DNA from: Setaria digitata | Lineage: Eukaryota; Nematoda; Chromadorea; Rhabditida; Setariidae | Assembly (NCBI GenBank): GCA_003640385.1 | Contig: RCAB01000883.1 | Coordinates: forward strand, 1 to 10,653 | Direction: 5' to 3' | Length of the DNA stretch: 10,653 nucleotides | In this document: positions 8,048 to 10,653 of the stretch, one piece after another | How the letters are laid out: the number at the start of each line of letters is the position of its first letter | Position numbering within the stretch: the first letter of the stretch is position 1 | Made by a program: the position numbers and the translations under genes | The notes under the pieces: generated by a model | What the model saw: only the letters and a program-made list of their open reading frames with translations | The model's database searches: none | Told to the model about the DNA's origin: nothing

Positions 8048-8763
8048 AGAATTTAAGGAAACAGTAGCGTAATGAGATGAGATGAAACCTTCATTAATTT
8101 GAAATTTTTTGCTTTTTTTCTCCTTTTTTTTTTTTTGTTAGAATAAAATAAGATTGTATTCAAGAATTATCGTTTTTTCTCTCACCTTTCAATTTTTGCT
8201 TTGCAATGAATAGATATTAAGAATTTACTAATTAGCTATTAAATATACAAATTTTTTACACTGTTTACTTGGTATTGTCCAATTTTGTTCGTTTTTTTTT
8301 TTCATTTTTTTTCTTTTTAAAGAAATATGCATTAATTATTTGAAAAGATAAGAAAGGCAAAAGAATTGCTGATAAAAAGTTCCAACGTCGTTCTTTTATC
8401 ACTACCGATAATTGATTAAATTACAGCAAATTCTTAATTAACTCCTGTGATAAGAAGAGAATCTTCTCCATCTCAATAATAGCTAATATTTGCTTTTCAT
8501 TAACAGTACTGTTTATAGGAAGGAGTTCATCTAATACTGCCTATTAAACATAGCTTCCGCATCGATAATTTTTCCTTGTAACATCTAGAAAATTTTCAGA
8601 TTCAACAGAAGTTTCATCAAATATGAAATCAACAAATGTGCAAAATACTTTGAATTCAAACTCAACAGCAATAACATCAGCAAGAAATCATGATACTAAT
8701 AACAAAGATTTGAGAAAGAGAATGATGGAGAAGAGTGGAAATGACGATGAAAATATATTCTGA
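6925..8763 (+). CDS. Small three-exon hydrophilic protein, 137 aa, unrecognised
   Basis: The model joins 6925-7048, 7861-7986 and 8600-8763: 414 bases in frame, ending at TGA 8761-8763. Both introns are GT-AG with phase 1 junctions that create Asp codons. Exon 1 encodes a polar N-terminus (DFYAQPENDHNNFNIFGQY, then KKKPTVSYTG). Exon 2 encodes a charged, probably helical segment (VEEMKEPQEMWCNLLIKSIA, then RFDERIRSLHHD). Exon 3 encodes a Ser/Thr/Asn-rich tail ending KSGNDDENIF. There is no signal peptide or membrane segment, so an intracellular, perhaps nuclear, protein is plausible, but I recognise no family. The ATG is chosen because it is the first after the candidate trans-splice site and opens the frame that joins exon 2. 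Existence of the gene is moderately sure; its function is unknown. Confidence 0.68.
7049..7860 (+). other. Second gene, intron 1, mostly minisatellite
   Basis: Ends are GTAAAT...TGTTTTACAG, 812 bases. About two thirds is a degenerate tandem repeat (7165-7690). The open frames within it (7167-7448 and 7175-7375) follow from the repeat and have no start or splice context tying them to the gene. Confidence 0.7.
7165..7690. repeat. Degenerate minisatellite, period about 43 bases
   Basis: Roughly ten to twelve diverged units follow the order ATGATTTRTTATCA, then TATGGGTTATT, then CGGGAAAGAAACAA. Clear units begin near 7229, 7271, 7317, 7357, 7387, 7467, 7508 and 7550. The last units are interrupted by T runs (7607-7620 and 7663-7676). 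Confidence 0.8.
7861..7986 (+). CDS. Second gene, exon 2
   Basis: The acceptor GTTGTTTTACAG is strong. The donor GATG|GTTTGC (phase 1) is weak but is the only one nearby that keeps frame with exon 3. Without splicing the frame runs through the 34-A tract as poly-Lys and stops at 8070-8072. Confidence 0.66.
7987..8599 (+). other. Second gene, intron 2
   Basis: Ends are GTTTGC...AAATTTTCAG, 613 bases. It contains the 34-A run and several T runs. Open segments near 8347-8415 and 8512-8550 lack phase-compatible splice sites, so no extra exon is called. Confidence 0.6.
8013..8046. repeat. Uninterrupted 34-A homopolymer
   Basis: It is the longest pure homopolymer in the window and starts 26 bases after the proposed donor of exon 2. 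It may be simple sequence or the tail of an old retroposed insertion; no target-site duplication is obvious. Confidence 0.95.
8600..8763 (+). CDS. Second gene, terminal exon
   Basis: The acceptor GAAAATTTTCAG is near-consensus. The reading is 53 codons of Ser/Thr/Asn-rich and then charged sequence (KDLRKRMMEKSGNDDENIF), stopping at TGA. This stretch is less AT-rich than its surroundings, as expected of coding DNA. Confidence 0.72.
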
Positions 8764-9570
8764 TTGAAAGAGAGACGACGATACTAGTATGGAGGAGTAG
8801 TATCAAAGCTTCTATAATTAAGATCTCGGAAGCGATTCAATCCAACTTTGTGATGGCTCAGTTTTTTCTTTTTCTTTCTTATTTATTTATTTTTTCCTTC
8901 TCTTTTCTCTTTTTTGATTATCTGAATGGATCTCAATGGATATTAAGCGACAGTACGTCTCTTATCGTTGCCAATCAAATGCTATTGATATCTTGTTTGG
9001 AATTTTTTTTTTTTTTTTAATTTTCCTTTCTTTTTTTTTTTTTCATTTTTTTAAATTGTTCTTTTTTTTATTTTGTAACAAACAAAGGTGATAGGAAGAA
9101 AAAGAAAATGAAAATTTGAAAAAAAATTTGGTAAAACTTAGTAAATGTAAGCTTTTTGTCAGGTGAATGTCCGTCCTCAGGGCTTCATCCTATATAGCGG
9201 TATTTATTTGTTGGTAAAATTTAAATTATTTAGCAATTAATTTTATAGTAAGTGCAAATTTGTTCGAATATGTAGTAGTGAAAAGGAAAAAAGGAAAGAA
9301 AGAAAGATGAAAATTCTATTAAATAACTCTTAGCAATAATGATTGTTCAGCGGAAATTGTTGAGAAAAAAAAATTTTAATTTAATTAAAAATAAAAGTAA
9401 AAAATAAATCAATTAATGAGATGGCAAATGATTTATGTTTGGTAATTAGTATTTTAGAATGAAATTATAATTTGAGTTTATATTTTCATTTACTTCTATT
9501 AATTTTTCTCGCCTTTTTTTTTTTTTTTTTAAATTATACTATTTGCAACAGTATTAGAACGAAATTATTT
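8764..9570. other. Putative 3' UTR and intergenic sequence of the second gene
   Basis: Long T tracts lie at 9003-9019 and 9030-9043. There is no canonical AATAAA close to the stop; the nearest are about 9390-9409. A short less AT-rich patch lies at 9150-9200. No gene is seen on either strand. Confidence 0.55.
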
Positions 9571-9905
9571 CATTTTAAACTAATTACTCCATTTTATCTC
9601 AACTGGATTACTTTATTTCAACTGGGTTACTTTATTTCAATTGAATTATTTTCATTTTATTATAACCGGATTAATTTATTCCTCTTTAACAGACTAAGTT
9701 ATTTTGACTAATCCATTTCATTCGAACTGTATTGCTTTAGTTCGAATGAAATGGATTAGTTTTTATTTTTGCGAAGAATTACTTTATTTTAATTGGATTA
9801 TTTCATTTTAATCGTATTATTTTGTTATATTATAATCCGACTAATTTATTATGTTTTAATGAGTTAATTTATTTTAAAGTATTAATTTTGTGTTTTAACC
9901 GATTC
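9570..9905. repeat. Degenerate short satellite, unit about 20-25 bases
   Basis: Diverged units approximate TTATTTYAAYTGGATTAYT, clearest at 9594-9650 (three near-tandem units) and again at 9780-9815. The open frame at 9472-9711 is a by-product of this repeat. Confidence 0.8.
9707..9760. repeat. Perfect 22-base inverted repeat with 10-base spacer
   Basis: The left arm 9707-9728 (starting ACTAATCCATTTCATT) is the exact reverse complement of 9739-9760; the loop is GTATTGCTTT. It lies inside the short satellite and would form a stable hairpin in either strand. Confidence 0.97.
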
Positions 9906-10604
9906 ATTTGATTCGGTAATGTGATTCTGCTAGATAAGTTTTCGTTTCAATTCAGACTAATAATTTCGGATTTTGTTCCTTTTTCAATCATTTCTGTTGT
10001 ACCGGACTTACTGCACTGCATTGTCGCTCGAAATGTCGAGGGGAATTTTGAAATTCCGGAAACCGGAAAACAATTCTAATGTTCCAAATAGTATTATTTT
10101 TTATTTTTTCTTGCTTCCTTTTTCGTTCTTTCCTGAATTTCGTTACACCCTCAGAATTTCTTGCAATTGTGCAGAAACAAACGATCGGTGGCTTTTCTAT
10201 ATCACCGTAATTTTTATTTTTTGTGTTTTAAAAGTTAAATTTATATTTTAAATTTAAACCCATAAAACCGACGTTGAAATTGATAAAGCTTCTTACCGAA
10301 TTTGATTCCAGACACTTTCAATTCTAATTGTTTTCTTTACAAATATATAGTTAACATTAAAAAAGTATTAAAAAGCGATACAAAAAAATGAAACAAACAA
10401 AATTTATTTCAATAGAATGGGAAAAAGAAAGGGAAAGAAGGTGAAATAAACAGGCAAAATTTGAATTAATTAAGCAAATTGTTATTTTAAAATTTTAAGA
10501 TTCGTATTTTATAAATTTAGTGCACTAAAACATAGTTAATTCTGTAATTATACTGACTAGTGCCATTTATTAAATAATTTTGTAATCATTTAGATTAGTC
10601 CTAT

Positions 10605-10605
<1 letters not shown>
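9906..10605. other. Intergenic sequence with an open pocket on both strands
   Basis: From 9988 to about 10250 the DNA is less AT-rich and lacks stops in one frame on each strand: + from ATG 10033 to TAA at 10249-10251, and - across 10227-9988. Neither reading has recognisable family motifs. The rest is AT-rich simple sequence. Confidence 0.4.

Positions 10606-10653
<48 letters not shown>
10606..10653. repeat. (TAA)16 microsatellite at window edge
   Basis: Sixteen uninterrupted TAA units run off the right end, so the true length is unknown. Confidence 0.97.

Noticed and set aside
9150..9197. Possible box C/D snoRNA on the minus strand (AGGATGA with two CTGA boxes).
   Set aside because: The C box deviates from consensus, the box-to-box distance is too short, and there is no convincing terminal stem.
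9472..9711. 79-codon hydrophobic open frame.
   Set aside because: It derives from a T run and the TTATTT-type satellite; the Phe/Leu/Ile-rich translation reflects base composition.

Overview
The window looks like nuclear DNA of a nematode, most likely a spirurid or filarial worm. It is very A+T-rich and full of homopolymer T/A runs and AT, TA and TAA microsatellites. Coding sequence is cut into short exons (about 90-170 bases) by GT-AG introns ending in TTTTAG, TTGCAG or similar. There are no bacterial-style operons, rRNAs or tRNAs. The organism call is inference from composition, splice-site style and one protein family; it is not proven here.

Region 1 (1-4562, + strand) holds the 3' eleven exons of a secreted or surface, cysteine-rich protein of the uncharacterised DUF7044-DUF7042-DUF7043-DUF7045 architecture, known from arthropods and other ecdysozoans. 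No single long ORF shows it. I rebuilt it by joining eleven short open segments: all ten junctions have GT...AG ends, all are phase-compatible, and the family landmarks fall in the expected order. The fragment encodes 436 residues and ends in a hydrophobic tail with no cytoplasmic extension, suggesting a GPI signal or C-terminal anchor. The signal peptide and the first half of DUF7044 should lie to the left of the window.

Region 2 (4563-6888) is about 2.3 kb without a convincing gene. It contains the putative 3' UTR of the first gene, long T and A tracts, a purine-to-pyrimidine switch, and two copies of a roughly 110-base dispersed repeat that carry a related short open frame on the minus strand.

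Region 3 (6890-8763, + strand) is a small three-exon gene for a 137-residue hydrophilic protein I do not recognise. It has a candidate spliced-leader acceptor 35 bases before the ATG and phase-matched introns. Intron 1 is largely a degenerate minisatellite of about 43 bases; intron 2 carries a pure 34-A run just after the donor.

Region 4 (8764-10653) is non-coding as far as I can tell. It holds T-rich tracts, a degenerate satellite of roughly 20-25 bases containing a perfect 22-base inverted repeat, a small less AT-rich pocket open on both strands, and a TAA microsatellite running off the right edge. I see no functional link between the two genes beyond shared orientation.
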